Shown here one piece after another: positions 47,712 through 57,430 of a stretch of 64,000 nucleotides of DNA. Where the stretch lies: NCBI RefSeq assembly GCF_001419985.1, contig NZ_LJAL01000006.1, positions 124,001 to 188,000 of the forward strand, written 5' to 3'. Source of the DNA: Loktanella sp. 5RATIMAR09. GTDB lineage: Bacteria; Pseudomonadota; Alphaproteobacteria; Rhodobacterales; Rhodobacteraceae. The notes below the pieces were generated by a model, which saw nothing but the letters and a program-made list of their open reading frames with translations, searched no databases and was not told where the DNA came from. Each line of letters begins with the position of its first letter. Positions within the stretch are counted from its first letter, which is position 1. A program made the position numbers and the translations under genes.

Positions 47712-49949
47712 ATGGCTTTTGACGCACAACCAACCCGCAAGTTCAATGTCGTCGGCACACGGGTCACCCGCCCTGACGGGGTCGACAAGGTCACGGGCAA
47801 GGCGGCTTATGGCGCGGATATCTCGGCGCCCGGCATGCTGCACGGACGTATCCTGCGCAGCCCGCATGCACACGCGCGGATTGTGTCAATTGACACGTCC
47901 GAGGCCGAAAAGCTGGCGGGCGTCAAAGCGGTCGTCACAGGTGCCGATCTGGCGATGCCCGAGGACGCTGACTTTGCCGATGTCGCGATCAACTGTCTGG
48001 CGCGCGACAAGGCGCTCTATGACGGGCACGCTGTTGCCGCCGTCGCAGCAACCAGCAAGGCGATTGCAAAACAGGCGATCCGGCTGATCAAGGTAGAATA
48101 TGACCCCCTGCCCCATGTCACCGATGTGGACGCCGCGATGAAACCTGACGCGCCAGTCGTGCAGGAAGGCCGCGCGCTTGAGAATGTACCGGCGGGAATG
48201 TCGCAAAACGTGACCACCTACTGCAAATTCGGGCATGGTGATCTGGACGCGGGATTTGCCAAGGCCGACAAGATCATCGAACGCAGCTTCAAAACCGCCG
48301 CGACCCACCAGGGCTATATCGAACCGCAGGCGTGCATGGCGAGCCTTGGCAATGATGGCCGTGGCGAGGTGTGGTGCTGTACGCAAGGGCAATACATGGT
48401 CCGTGCCAACTGTGCCGCTGCACTCGGCGTTGAGGAAAGCCAGTTGCGCATCACCGCGTCCGAGATTGGCGGCGGTTTCGGTGGCAAAACCTCGACCTTT
48501 ATCGAACCTGTCGCACTGGCGCTGTCGCGGAAATCGGGCAAGCCGGTAAAGATTGTCATGACCCGCGATGAAGTTCTGAAGGCCACAGGGCCGACGATTT
48601 CGTCGTCCATGGATATCAAGATCGGCATGACCAAAGACGGCCGCATCACCGCGGCGCGCGGTGAGTTGCGCTATTCGGGCGGGGCCTACCCCAATTTCAC
48701 CGTTGAAATGGGTGCGCAAGCTGCCTTTGCCGCTTATGATCTGGAAGCGGTGGAAACCATCGGCTGGAACGCCATGACCAACCGCCCCAAGGAAATCCCC
48801 TACCGCGCGCCCGGCGCGCCGACTGCGATCTATGCGGTTGAAAGCGTGGTGGATGAGCTTTGTCAGGAACTGGGCCTTGATCCGCTGGACGTACGCCTGA
48901 TGAATGCGGCGGACAAGGGTACGCTGTCGTCCTATGGGCCGACGTTCAACGACATCGGCTTGGTCGCCACGCTGGAAGCGGCAAAAGCGCATCCGCACTA
49001 CACGGCACCTTTAAGCGAAAACCAAGGACGGGGCTTGTCCTGCGGCTTCTGGTTCAACTTCGGCGGCAACACCTGCGTGTCGCTGAACATCAACGATGAC
49101 GGCACGGTTGGCGTGGTCGAAGGCAACCCCGATATTGGTGGGTCGCGCGCGTCGATTTCGATGATGGCGGCGGAAGAATTGGGCGTGCCTTATGACAAGG
49201 TGCGCACGGTCATTGCTGACACCTCATCACTGGGGTTCAACGATATCACCGACGGCAGCCGGGTGACCTTTGCCGTGGGGCTTGCCACGATTGAGGCGGC
49301 ACGCGCCGCAATCAAGGAGATGTGCCGCCGGGTCGCGAAGATCTGGGATATCGACGAGGACGCGGTGATCTGGGAAGACGGCTGTGCCAAACCCGCCGGG
49401 CCAAACGCGGGCACACATCCACCAATGACACTGGCCGAGATTGCGGCGATTGCGGGCAACACCGGCGGGCCGATTGCAGGACACCATGAGGTGAACGCCG
49501 ATGGTGCGGGCGTCAGCTTTGGTGTCCACCTTTGCGATACCGAGGTCGATCCCGAAACGGGCGCTGTCAAAATCCTGCGCTACACTGTGTTTCAGGACGC
49601 CGGCAAAGCGGTGCACCCCGATTACGTCGAAGGGCAAATGCAAGGCGGGGCCGTGCAAGGCATCGGCTGGGCGCTGAACGAGGAATACATCTATGGTGAG
49701 GATGGGCGTTTGCAGAACGCCGCCTTCCTTGATTACCGCATTCCCGTGGCGTCTGACCTGCCGCCCATCGAAACGGTGATCCTTGAAATCCCCAACCCCG
49801 GCCATCCCTACGGTGTGCGCGGCGTGGGCGAAACACCGATCGTGCCCCCTCTGGCGGCCATTGCGAATGCTGTTTCGCGGGCGGCAAACGTGCGGTTGAC
49901 GGAATTGCCGATGTCGCCGCCACGTGTGTTGAAAGCAATCACGGGCTAG
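47712..49949 (+). CDS. Xanthine dehydrogenase family molybdopterin-binding subunit
   Basis: 745 residues, the catalytic large subunit with the Mo-molybdopterin-cytosine cofactor. Seen: GVDKVTGKAAYGADI at the start, GGGFGGKTSTF, the active-site loop IPYRAPGAPTA near 362, QMQGGAVQGIGWAL, and the catalytic Glu in RGVGETP near 706. The active-site loop lacks the AYxCSFR of form I CO dehydrogenase and differs from the AYRGAGR of form II, so the substrate is not CO by form I criteria. An aldehyde or N-heterocycle is likely. A MoaD-like gene follows after 5 bases. Confidence 0.9.
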   Translation: MAFDAQPTRKFNVVGTRVTRPDGVDKVTGKAAYGADISAPGMLHGRILRSPHAHARIVSIDTSEAEKLAGVKAVVTGADLAMPEDADFADVAINCLARDKALYDGHAVAAVAATSKAIAKQAIRLIKVEYDPLPHVTDVDAAMKPDAPVVQEGRALENVPAGMSQNVTTYCKFGHGDLDAGFAKADKIIERSFKTAATHQGYIEPQACMASLGNDGRGEVWCCTQGQYMVRANCAAALGVEESQLRITASEIGGGFGGKTSTFIEPVALALSRKSGKPVKIVMTRDEVLKATGPTISSSMDIKIGMTKDGRITAARGELRYSGGAYPNFTVEMGAQAAFAAYDLEAVETIGWNAMTNRPKEIPYRAPGAPTAIYAVESVVDELCQELGLDPLDVRLMNAADKGTLSSYGPTFNDIGLVATLEAAKAHPHYTAPLSENQGRGLSCGFWFNFGGNTCVSLNINDDGTVGVVEGNPDIGGSRASISMMAAEELGVPYDKVRTVIADTSSLGFNDITDGSRVTFAVGLATIEAARAAIKEMCRRVAKIWDIDEDAVIWEDGCAKPAGPNAGTHPPMTLAEIAAIAGNTGGPIAGHHEVNADGAGVSFGVHLCDTEVDPETGAVKILRYTVFQDAGKAVHPDYVEGQMQGGAVQGIGWALNEEYIYGEDGRLQNAAFLDYRIPVASDLPPIETVILEIPNPGHPYGVRGVGETPIVPPLAAIANAVSRAANVRLTELPMSPPRVLKAITG

Positions 49950-49954
49950 GTGCG

Positions 49955-50200
49955 ATGGTCCGCGTCAAACTCTGGGGGTCGCTGCGTACCTTCGCGGATG
50001 GCGAGGAATGGGTGGAGGTGGAGGCAAGCAACTTTAAAGAGTTGCTCGACGCCTTGGCAGAAAAACACCCCGGCCTTGCCCCGCAGATCAAACGGGGGGT
50101 GTCACTGGCGCTGGACGGGGTGATCTACCGCGAGGCGTGGTTTACCAAGATCGAGCCAGAGAACGAGGTAATTTTGATGCCCTATATGGTGGGGGGTTAA
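49955..50200 (+). CDS. MoaD/ThiS-like sulfur-carrier protein in the Mo-hydroxylase operon
   Basis: 81 residues with a ubiquitin-like fold, ending in a diglycine (MVGG), so it could form a C-terminal thiocarboxylate. It differs from the MoaD at 45302 (KLWGSLRTFADGEEWVEVE, then PGLAPQIKRGVSLALDG). Its position 5 bases after the large subunit suggests sulfuration or maturation of that molybdenum hydroxylase, or delivery to an unknown acceptor. GTG/ATG alternatives: ATG 49955 is used. Confidence 0.83.
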   Translation: MVRVKLWGSLRTFADGEEWVEVEASNFKELLDALAEKHPGLAPQIKRGVSLALDGVIYREAWFTKIEPENEVILMPYMVGG

Positions 50201-50206
50201 ACAGCA

Positions 50207-50767
50207 ATGCATGCGCTGTTTTTCGAGGTCCGCCCGAAGCCCGGACATCTCGCACATTATTTTGAACATGTCGCGTTGTTGCGACCGGTTCTGGCCCAGC
50301 ATACCGGCCTTGCGTTTCTGGATCGTTACGCATCGCTGCAAGAGGCCGATGTAATCCTTTCCCATCAACTCTGGGAGAGTGAAGACGCTATTGTCGCATG
50401 GCGCAAAGATGCAACGCACCGGCGGTCGCAAACTGCAGGGCGGCAGGTTCACTTCACCGACTATCGTATTCGTGTGGGCGCGCGGGTCTTGCATTGGACA
50501 GGTGGCGAGGCAGCCCCTTTACAGACCTCTGATACCGCCCATGTCATCGCACTTTATGGCACGGAACCTGTGACGGGCTCTGCTTTTAGCAGTTTCGAAA
50601 GCGTCAATCACAAGGGCCAGTTCATTGCACTGGCGACGGTCGATGGCGCTGCAGCAGCGCAGGCATTGTTGGATCAGCACCTTGGCACGACCGGCCTGAA
50701 AGAGGCTGCGATCTACAGTATCCGCCGCGATTACGGGCAGCATGACCGGACGCAAGCGCCGACTTAA
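50207..50767 (+). CDS. Antibiotic biosynthesis monooxygenase-fold protein
   Basis: 186 residues with two ABM-like ferredoxin-fold halves; the first is clear ([25 protein letters not shown], then [25 protein letters not shown]). ABM proteins include cofactor-free monooxygenases and heme-degrading enzymes. The second half (about 95-180) is weaker. It lies 6 bases after the MoaD-like gene and is the last of the Mo-hydroxylase operon. A substrate role together with the hydroxylase is inference. Its TAA overlaps uvrC's stop in a TTAA palindrome. Confidence 0.8.
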   Translation: MHALFFEVRPKPGHLAHYFEHVALLRPVLAQHTGLAFLDRYASLQEADVILSHQLWESEDAIVAWRKDATHRRSQTAGRQVHFTDYRIRVGARVLHWTGGEAAPLQTSDTAHVIALYGTEPVTGSAFSSFESVNHKGQFIALATVDGAAAAQALLDQHLGTTGLKEAAIYSIRRDYGQHDRTQAPT

Positions 50768-52632
50768 CCATTCTCATGAAAATAATCATAGACCGTCTGC
50801 GCCAGTTTCGCTGACACCCCGTCCACCGCTTTCAAATCCGCCAGATTTGCCCGCGCCACCGCTTTGGCCGACCCGAAGTGCGCCAGAAGTGCGCGTTTGC
50901 GGGTCGCACCGACGCCCGGCACGTCGTCAAGTGGCGTCGCTCCGATGGCTTTCGACCGCTTCGCGCGGTGTGTGCCGATGGCAAAGCGGTGCACCTCGTC
51001 CCGCATCCTTTGTATGAAATAAAGCACGGGGTCGTTGTGCCGCAGCGCCATGACGGGTTTGCCGGTGCGGTGGAATTCCTCTTTGCCCGCGTCCCGGTCG
51101 AGGCCTTTGGCGACGCCAACCATCGGAATGTCGCTGACGCCGAGGTCGTCCATGATCTCGCGCACGGCACTCACCTGTCCTTGCCCGCCGTCGATCAGCA
51201 AAAGGTCGGGCCATGTGCCTTGGGTGCGCTCGGGGTCTTCTTTCAGCAGGCGTTGAAAGCGGCGGGTCAGCACCTCTTTCATCATGCCGAAATCGTCGCC
51301 GGGGGTCAGGCTATCGCCGCGGATGTTGAACTTGCGGTACTGGTTTTTGTCAAAACCGTCCGGCCCTGCCACGACCATCGCCCCCACGGCATGGGCGCCC
51401 TGGATGTGGGAGTTGTCATAAACCTCGATCCGCTGGGGCACCTTTTCCAGATCAAAGGCTTCGGCCACACCTTTCAGCAAACGCGCCTGCGTGGCGGTTT
51501 CGGACATCTTGCGCGCAAGGCTTTCGCGGGCGTTGCGCAGGGCGTTTTGCACCAGCTCGGCCTTTTCACCGCGCTGGGGCACCATAATTTCGACCTTGCG
51601 TTCGGCTTTTTCGGCCAGCGCCTCGGCCATCAGATCGTCGTTATCCAGACCATGTGACAGGATCAAAAGGCGGGGCGGTTCGCGGTTGGAATAAAACTGG
51701 CCCACGAAAGCTTCCATCACCTCGGACGGGTCCTCATCCCCGCTGATGCGCGGATAGTAATCGTGGTTGCCCCAGTTCTGGTTCGCGCGGATAAAGAACA
51801 CCTGCACGCAAGCCTGTCCGCCATCCGTATGGAGCGCGATCACATCAGCCTCGGCCGTGTTCTGCGGGTTAATGCCTTGGGCAGATTGCACTTGGGTCAG
51901 CGCCTTGATCCGGTCACGCAGAGCAGCAGCGCGTTCGAATTCCATCGCCTCGGATGCGTCTTGCATCTGCTTCGCGAGCGTTTCCTGAATACCCTTGGTG
52001 CGGCCTTGCAGGAACTTCTCGGCATCGCGAACAGAGGCGGCATAATCCGCCTCGGACACCAAACCGCAGCAAGGCCCAGAGCAGCGTTTGATCTGATATT
52101 GCAGGCAGGGCCGTGTGCGCGTTTCAAAATCGCTGTCCGAACAATTCCGCAGCAAAAAGACCCGTTGCAGTTGATTGAGCGTGCGGTTGACGGCACCAGC
52201 ACCCGCAAAGGGACCGTAGTAGTTCCCTTTTTGCTTCTTCGCACCGCGATGCTTTTTGATCATCGGGTAGGCGTGGTCTTTCGTGACCAGAATATTGGGA
52301 AAGGACTTGTCGTCACGCAGCAGCACATTGTAGCGCGGTTTCAACTGCTTGATCAGGTTCTGCTCAAGCAACAAAGCCTCGGTTTCCGTCCGCGTCGTCA
52401 GGAACATCATCGTCGCGGTTTCGCGGATCATCCGCGTTATGCGGGGCGAATGATTGCCGGGGCGGGAATAATTCGACACCCGCGCCTTGAGGTTGCGCGC
52501 TTTGCCGACATAGAGCACGCGGCTATCCGCATCGAGCATCCGGTACACACCGGGAGAGCTGTCCAGCGTGCGCAAATACGCATGGATCACGTCATATCCG
52601 GTGGGGGTTGGCTTGTCTGGCTGCTCTGTCAT
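50764..52632 (-). CDS. uvrC: Excinuclease ABC subunit C
   Basis: 622 residues, normal length. Makes both incisions in nucleotide-excision repair. An N-terminal GIY-YIG domain ([25 protein letters not shown]), the UvrB-binding UVR helix region (around 220), the RNase-H-like C-terminal nuclease ([31 protein letters not shown]), and a C-terminal HhH pair ([20 protein letters not shown]). A cysteine cluster typical of UvrC lies near 155-185. Converges on the Mo-hydroxylase operon. Confidence 0.96.
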   Translation of the reverse strand: MTEQPDKPTPTGYDVIHAYLRTLDSSPGVYRMLDADSRVLYVGKARNLKARVSNYSRPGNHSPRITRMIRETATMMFLTTRTETEALLLEQNLIKQLKPRYNVLLRDDKSFPNILVTKDHAYPMIKKHRGAKKQKGNYYGPFAGAGAVNRTLNQLQRVFLLRNCSDSDFETRTRPCLQYQIKRCSGPCCGLVSEADYAASVRDAEKFLQGRTKGIQETLAKQMQDASEAMEFERAAALRDRIKALTQVQSAQGINPQNTAEADVIALHTDGGQACVQVFFIRANQNWGNHDYYPRISGDEDPSEVMEAFVGQFYSNREPPRLLILSHGLDNDDLMAEALAEKAERKVEIMVPQRGEKAELVQNALRNARESLARKMSETATQARLLKGVAEAFDLEKVPQRIEVYDNSHIQGAHAVGAMVVAGPDGFDKNQYRKFNIRGDSLTPGDDFGMMKEVLTRRFQRLLKEDPERTQGTWPDLLLIDGGQGQVSAVREIMDDLGVSDIPMVGVAKGLDRDAGKEEFHRTGKPVMALRHNDPVLYFIQRMRDEVHRFAIGTHRAKRSKAIGATPLDDVPGVGATRKRALLAHFGSAKAVARANLADLKAVDGVSAKLAQTVYDYFHENG

Positions 52633-52916
52633 CTGTCTGGTCTATGATTCTGGCTTGTCTGCAATGGTAACGCGCCAAGGACAAGAGAAAAGGCATCCAC
52701 CGTTTCTGTGGATAACTCCGTGGGCTATTCTTGGGCAGGTGGAAATTTCTGTTGTATTTGGCAGGGTTCGACTATTTGCGCAAAAAATAGGCACTTTACC
52801 AAGCCATTGATAAATATAATCATTTTTATTGCAATTTCATTAACGCCTTGAAAACTAGGCAGTTTGTGACGCTTTTGTGAAGACAGGCGCGTGCGGTGCA
52901 CAACTTGCCGCAGCAG
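52633..52916. other. Intergenic A/T-rich region upstream of uvrC
   Basis: 284 bases without a supportable gene, between the uvrC start and the SDR stop, both on the minus strand. The part around 52795-52880 is clearly richer in A and T than its surroundings (tgataaatataatcattttt), which suits a promoter zone for uvrC on the minus strand. No -35/-10 pair was identified with confidence, and no tRNA or stable hairpin was seen. Confidence 0.5.
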
Positions 52917-53693
52917 TTACTCCAAACCCAACACGTCAGGCGTTTCCCATGCGAGGTGCTGGCCACCGTCCACTGCCAGCATTTGCCCCGTCACAGCGGG
53001 CGCATCGAGAAAATATCCAAGGGCAGCGGTGATGTCGGCAGGGTTTGCGCCCCGCTTGAGGATCGTTGCAGCACGCTGCTTGGAGAAGTGCTCTTTGCTT
53101 TGCCGGTGACCCTGCAAAGTGGGGCCGGGGCCAACCCCGTTGACCCGCACGCGGGGGGCCAATGCCTGTGCCGTTGTCCGTGTCATCGCCCAAAGACCCA
53201 TCTTGGCGATGGTGTAGCTCATGAACTCGGGCGTGAGTTTATGGATGCGCTGGTCGAGCATGTTGACCACAAGGCCCTGGGCAATCGGCTCGCCTTGCGC
53301 GTCGGGCGCGGCGTCGGGGACTTGCGCCGCGAAATGCTGCGTTAGCACGAAGGGGGCGCGCAGATTGGATTCAATATGCCGGTCCCAGCTTTCACGGGTC
53401 GCGGTGGTCACACTGTCATGCTCGAAGATGGAGGCATTATTAACAAGACAAGTGAGCGGCCCGCCCAAAGCCTCTGTCGCGCGACCGATCAAAGCCTGCG
53501 TTGCGTTTTCGTCCAAGAGGTCCGCTTGCAATGCCACGCCCTGCCGCCCCAGCGCGGCGAGCCTGGCCACCGTTTCGTGCGCGCCAGCCTCTGATCCGGC
53601 GTAGTGCACGGCCACATCATAGCCACGCTGCCCCAGATAGAGCGCCATCGCTTGCCCCAGCCGTGCACCTGCACCTGTGACCAGCGCCCTCAT
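52917..53693 (-). CDS. SDR oxidoreductase with pteridine-reductase signature
   Basis: 258 residues, classical SDR fold. The cofactor motif reads TGAGARLG, which fits the TGxxxRxG form of pteridine reductases and FolM rather than the common TGxxxGxG. YTIAKMG is the YxxxK dyad, and CLVNNASIFE the NNAS. It may reduce dihydromonapterin or a related pterin. ATG 53693 overlaps the preceding small gene (ATGA). An in-frame extension to 53984 would read through that gene and is rejected. No folE or folX gene is adjacent. Confidence 0.82.
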   Translation of the reverse strand: MRALVTGAGARLGQAMALYLGQRGYDVAVHYAGSEAGAHETVARLAALGRQGVALQADLLDENATQALIGRATEALGGPLTCLVNNASIFEHDSVTTATRESWDRHIESNLRAPFVLTQHFAAQVPDAAPDAQGEPIAQGLVVNMLDQRIHKLTPEFMSYTIAKMGLWAMTRTTAQALAPRVRVNGVGPGPTLQGHRQSKEHFSKQRAATILKRGANPADITAALGYFLDAPAVTGQMLAVDGGQHLAWETPDVLGLE

Positions 53694-53857
53694 TTGATCT
53701 GCTTTTCGCACTGACACGGCCCTTTGCCGATCCGGTACCGCAGGCATTTCGGGCATTTGGCCTGCGCCAGACGCGCCTGCCCCGGAAACCGCCATTTGCC
53801 GAACATCGCCAACACCAGCATGAAGGCCAGAAAGATAAAGATCGCTTTGAGGATCAA
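53690..53857 (-). CDS. Small membrane zinc-ribbon-like protein, unknown
   Basis: 55 residues from TTG 53857, which overlaps the sppA-like TGA as TTGA, while its own stop overlaps the SDR ATG as ATGA. One membrane helix (ILKAIFIFLAFMLVLAMFG), then CPKC and CQC in a short basic tail, which could bind zinc. The two 4-base overlaps and the membrane/cysteine pattern support a real gene despite its size and TTG start. No family recognised. Confidence 0.68.
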   Translation of the reverse strand: MILKAIFIFLAFMLVLAMFGKWRFPGQARLAQAKCPKCLRYRIGKGPCQCEKQIK

Positions 53858-54654
53858 AGGCCAAACCTCGCAAAAGCAGCACGCTCTTCAATGCCTGCGA
53901 CCGCATCATCCACAATGCGCGCACCGAAACGGGCGAAGAGCGGTTTTTTCTGATCGTAACGTTTGAACGTGACCTTGTCGCCAAAGCGTTCTTTCATCAC
54001 GGGAACCAGATGGCCGATCCCGTCAACCAGCCCCTCATCGACACCCTTTTGGCCAATGTAGACTTCGCCGGTGAACAGATCAGGATTGTCCGACAGCTTG
54101 GTCCCCCGCCGCGATTTGACATAGTCGATGAAGGTCGCGTGCAGGTCTTCCAGCCAGCCTTTCAGCTTTTTCACATCAGCGGGTTTTTCCGGCTTGAACG
54201 GGTCCATCATGGATTTGGATTTGCCCGCAGTATGCACACGGCGCTCAATGCCGATTTTGCCGATAGCGTCGGTTGCACCAAAACCCGCGCTGATCACGCC
54301 GATGGATCCGGTGATCGAGCAGGGATCGACAAAAATCTCGTCCGCGGCGCAGGCGAGCCAGTAGCCACCGGAGGCTGCCACATCCTCGACAAAAGCAAAG
54401 ACAGGGATTTTCTTTTCGTCTGCCAAGCGCCGGATGCGTGATGCGATCAGGGAAGACTGCACAGGTGATCCGCCGGGGCAGTTGATTTCCAGTGCGACGG
54501 CAGCAGGCTTGCCTTTGCGAAAGGCTTTTTCGATGACAGGGGCGAGGCCGGGGTTATCAAGTCCCCGACCCGAATTGACGATAGCGCCCTGAAGCCGGAT
54601 GACAGCAACATAGGGTTCGGACTTCATGAATGGAATAAAGCGTTTCATGCCCAC
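53854..54654 (-). CDS. S49 family serine protease (SppA/SohB-like)
   Basis: 266 residues, a short SppA/SohB-type signal-peptide peptidase core. Catalytic Ser in AASGGYWLACAADEI (near 96) and the Lys in GKSKSMMDPF (near 147), in the order typical of S49. NCPGGSP contributes the oxyanion region. No clear signal peptide; it may be membrane-peripheral. The ATG at 54654 lies in MGMKRF; ATG 54648 is in frame too. First gene of the sppA-like, small membrane, SDR unit. Confidence 0.9.
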   Translation of the reverse strand: MGMKRFIPFMKSEPYVAVIRLQGAIVNSGRGLDNPGLAPVIEKAFRKGKPAAVALEINCPGGSPVQSSLIASRIRRLADEKKIPVFAFVEDVAASGGYWLACAADEIFVDPCSITGSIGVISAGFGATDAIGKIGIERRVHTAGKSKSMMDPFKPEKPADVKKLKGWLEDLHATFIDYVKSRRGTKLSDNPDLFTGEVYIGQKGVDEGLVDGIGHLVPVMKERFGDKVTFKRYDQKKPLFARFGARIVDDAVAGIEERAAFARFGL

Positions 54655-54686
54655 TTACTTAGCCCTTCCCAAGCAGGGCGCAAGGG

Positions 54687-55448
54687 TTACTGTCTGATCC
54701 GCCATCCCGTGCGGAAAATCCACCAGATGACCGCCAGACAGATCGCGGTGAAAAGCGCGATCGCAAAGAGCGAGGCACCGATCCCGACATCCGCCTGCCC
54801 GAAGAAGGACCAGCGAAAACCGCTGATCAGGTAGACGACCGGATTAAACAGTGTGATGGTCTGCCAAACAGGCGGCAACATCGTGATCGAGTAAAACGAC
54901 CCCCCAAGGAAAACGAGCGGGGTGATCACCAAGAGCGGGATCAGTTGCAATTGCTCGAAATTGCCCGCCCAGATGCCGATGATGAACCCCAACAGGGCAA
55001 AACTGACACAGGTCAGCACAAGGAAAGCCATCATCGCCAAAGGGTGCGCAATCTGGATATCGACAAAGAAGAATGACGTCACAAGGATCACGACACCGAT
55101 GAACAGCGCCTTGGTCGCGGCGGCACCCACATAGCCTGCCACCACCTCAAGAAAGCTGATGGGCGCGGAGAGAAGCTCATAGATTGTCCCGATGAATTTC
55201 GGGAAGTAGATCCCGAAACTGGCGTTGGTGGTCGCCTGGGTCATGACCGAGAGCATGATAAGACCGGGCACGATGAATGCGCCATAGCTTACGCCCTCGA
55301 CCTCATCAATGCGGCTGCCGATGGCAGCGCCGAAGACAACGAAATAGAGTGCGGTGGACAGCACCGGCGAAATGAAGCTCTGCGTGATCGTCCGGAAGAA
55401 CCGGCGCATCTCAAAGACGTAGATTGTCCAAATTGCGTTCAGGCTCAT
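54687..55448 (-). CDS. ABC-2 type transporter permease
   Basis: 253 residues with six hydrophobic segments, ABC-2 family (YadH-like): [21 protein letters not shown], then [30 protein letters not shown] and a final [16 protein letters not shown]. It exports an unknown substrate, in the group that includes polysaccharide and drug exporters. Overlaps the ATPase gene by four bases (ATGA). The last gene of the pair; the protease start lies 32 bases beyond its stop. Confidence 0.92.
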   Translation of the reverse strand: MSLNAIWTIYVFEMRRFFRTITQSFISPVLSTALYFVVFGAAIGSRIDEVEGVSYGAFIVPGLIMLSVMTQATTNASFGIYFPKFIGTIYELLSAPISFLEVVAGYVGAAATKALFIGVVILVTSFFFVDIQIAHPLAMMAFLVLTCVSFALLGFIIGIWAGNFEQLQLIPLLVITPLVFLGGSFYSITMLPPVWQTITLFNPVVYLISGFRWSFFGQADVGIGASLFAIALFTAICLAVIWWIFRTGWRIRQ

Positions 55449-56371
55449 GCGGTTTCCTTTACAAGGCCAACGAAGATGTCTTCGAGGCTGCTTTGTTGCG
55501 TTTGCAGGTCTTTCATCTGCAAACCGGCCTTTTGCAGGTTGGCCAGAAGGGTGGTGATGCCCGTCCGTTCGCCTTTGGTGTCGTAGTGGTAAAGCAAGGA
55601 CAAACCGTCGTCGGCGCGGGTCAGGTCGTAGTCGGCCAGCGCATCCGGGATCGCCGCGATTGCTGCGGACAATTCGATTTTCAACTGCTTGCGCCCCATC
55701 TGCGACATCAGATCGGCCTTGTCCTGTACCAGCAGGATTTCACCCTTGTTGATCACGCCGACACGGTCGGCAATTGCCTCGGCCTCTTCGATGTAATGGG
55801 TGGTGAGGATAATCGTCACACCAGAAGCTTTGAGGTTGGCCACAACCTCCCACATGTCTTTGCGCAGTTCCACATCGACACCGGCTGTAGGTTCATCCAG
55901 AAACAGCACACGGGGTTCATGGCTGAGTGCCTTTGCGATCAGCACACGGCGCTTCATGCCGCCCGAGAGCGTCATGACCTTGTTGTCCTTCTTGTCGTAA
56001 AGCGACAGCTGCTTGAGGATGTCCTCAAGGTAGGCATCATTCCGCGGCTTCCCGAAAAGGCCGCGCGAAAAGCGCACGGTGTTCATCACTGTTTCAAAAG
56101 GTTCAAGATTTATCTCTTGCGGGACAAGGCCGATGAGGGCGCGCGCCGCGCGGAACGCCTTTTGCGTGTCATGACCGCCCACGGTGATTGTGCCGGACGT
56201 CGGTACAGTAATCCCGCAGATCGTGGAAATCAGCGTCGTCTTGCCCGCGCCATTGGGGCCAAGCAAGGCAAGGATCTCACCTTCTTCGATGTCGAGGTCT
56301 ACGGATTTGAGGGCCTCAAACCCGCCAGCATAGGCTTTGCGCAGGTTTTGGACGGATACGATTGCGGACAT
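55445..56371 (-). CDS. ABC transporter ATP-binding protein (YadG-like)
   Basis: 308 residues. Walker [13 protein letters not shown] near 38, signature LSGGMKRR, Walker [14 protein letters not shown], plus the switch His in [10 protein letters not shown]. The C-terminal ~70 residues are an extra domain common in YadG/ABC-2 exporters. ATG 56371 is preferred over the in-frame 56434. It forms a full exporter with the adjacent permease. The substrate is not evident. Confidence 0.94.
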   Translation of the reverse strand: MSAIVSVQNLRKAYAGGFEALKSVDLDIEEGEILALLGPNGAGKTTLISTICGITVPTSGTITVGGHDTQKAFRAARALIGLVPQEINLEPFETVMNTVRFSRGLFGKPRNDAYLEDILKQLSLYDKKDNKVMTLSGGMKRRVLIAKALSHEPRVLFLDEPTAGVDVELRKDMWEVVANLKASGVTIILTTHYIEEAEAIADRVGVINKGEILLVQDKADLMSQMGRKQLKIELSAAIAAIPDALADYDLTRADDGLSLLYHYDTKGERTGITTLLANLQKAGLQMKDLQTQQSSLEDIFVGLVKETA

Positions 56372-56458
56372 ATGAGTGCCTTTGATTAGGTCTGCGTTAC
56401 CTAGTGCCTCGGGCATAAAATGGAAATGCGCCAAGGGGTGTGCGGGGGCGCACAGAGG

Positions 56459-57430
56459 TCACGCCATACGCGTCGCAACATCCAGCATACGGCAGGAAAA
56501 ACCCCATTCGTTGTCGTACCAGCCAAACACCCGAAGCAGCCCGCCTTGGGTGACGCGGGTTTCAGGCAGCGACACCACAAGGCTTTCGGGCCGCGCGCGC
56601 AGATCGGTTGAAACAAGCGGTTTGTCGGTCCATCCGATAATGCCGGACTGCGCCCGCAAGACGGCATGAACATCTTCGCATGTGACCTGACTGTCCAGCG
56701 TGACAGACAGATCAACGGCAGACACAGATGCGACGGGAACGCGCACCGCTGCGGCCTCGATCCGGCCTGCGATATCGGGCAGCACCTCGTTCAGAAGCCG
56801 CTGGGCAGAGGTTGTGGTCGGCACCATCGACAAAGCTGCGGCGCGGCTGCGCAGTGCGTCGCCGCGTGGCGCATCAATGCTGGGCTGGCTGCCGGTATAG
56901 CAATGGATCGTCGTCATCCAGCCGGTTCGCAGGCCCCATGTCGTATCAATGAGCTTTACCAAAGGGGCCAGCGCATTGGTCGTGCAAGACGCATTCGAGA
57001 CAATGGGCTGATCCTTCAGCAGGGCCTCGTTCGCACCTAGCACGACCGTCAGATCTGCGGCTGAGGACGGCCCTGAAATCAGCACCCGCCGCGCACCTGC
57101 TTGCAGACCACGCTCTGCGATGGCGCGGCTTTCGGCCTTGCCAGTACATTCAAGCAGGATGTCCACACCCGACAGATCAAGCGTCGAGATGTCGACCGTC
57201 CGCGTGAGCGGGATCGTCTTTGCGTCAACAACAAGTGAGCCTTTCGCATAGGTGACATCACCGGCATAGGGACCGAAAACGCTGTCATACGCGAACAGAT
57301 GCGCGCAAAGTTCTGGCTCGGCAATGTCATTGATACCGACCACTTCGATATCAGGCCAAGCGCCTGACGCATGTGCCCGCAGCATTGTGCGGCCAATTCT
57401 GCCAAACCCGTTGATGAATACACGCACCAT
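56459..57430 (-). CDS. Glyceraldehyde-3-phosphate dehydrogenase-like, type I
   Basis: 323 residues. NAD-binding GFGRIGRTMLRA, Cys in SNASCTTN near 149 and the His region IHCYTGSQ. It matches type I GAPDH, but several positions differ from the housekeeping pattern: ISGPSS replaces the common ISAPA, and DAPRGDALRSR replaces the DGPHKDLRRAR stretch. It could be a second GAPDH or an erythrose-4-phosphate dehydrogenase-like enzyme. Followed at 56371 by the ABC exporter; 462 bases of upstream region separate it from the kinase operon. Confidence 0.85.
   Translation of the reverse strand: MVRVFINGFGRIGRTMLRAHASGAWPDIEVVGINDIAEPELCAHLFAYDSVFGPYAGDVTYAKGSLVVDAKTIPLTRTVDISTLDLSGVDILLECTGKAESRAIAERGLQAGARRVLISGPSSAADLTVVLGANEALLKDQPIVSNASCTTNALAPLVKLIDTTWGLRTGWMTTIHCYTGSQPSIDAPRGDALRSRAAALSMVPTTTSAQRLLNEVLPDIAGRIEAAAVRVPVASVSAVDLSVTLDSQVTCEDVHAVLRAQSGIIGWTDKPLVSTDLRARPESLVVSLPETRVTQGGLLRVFGWYDNEWGFSCRMLDVATRMA

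Noticed and set aside
47886..48998. Minus-strand frame opposite the Mo-hydroxylase large subunit
   Set aside because: Antisense shadow without recognisable domains.
46374..49949. Aerobic CO dehydrogenase (coxMSL)
   Set aside because: Subunit order fits, but the large subunit lacks the form I AYxCSFR loop and the loop differs from form II; kept as xanthine-oxidase family with unknown substrate.
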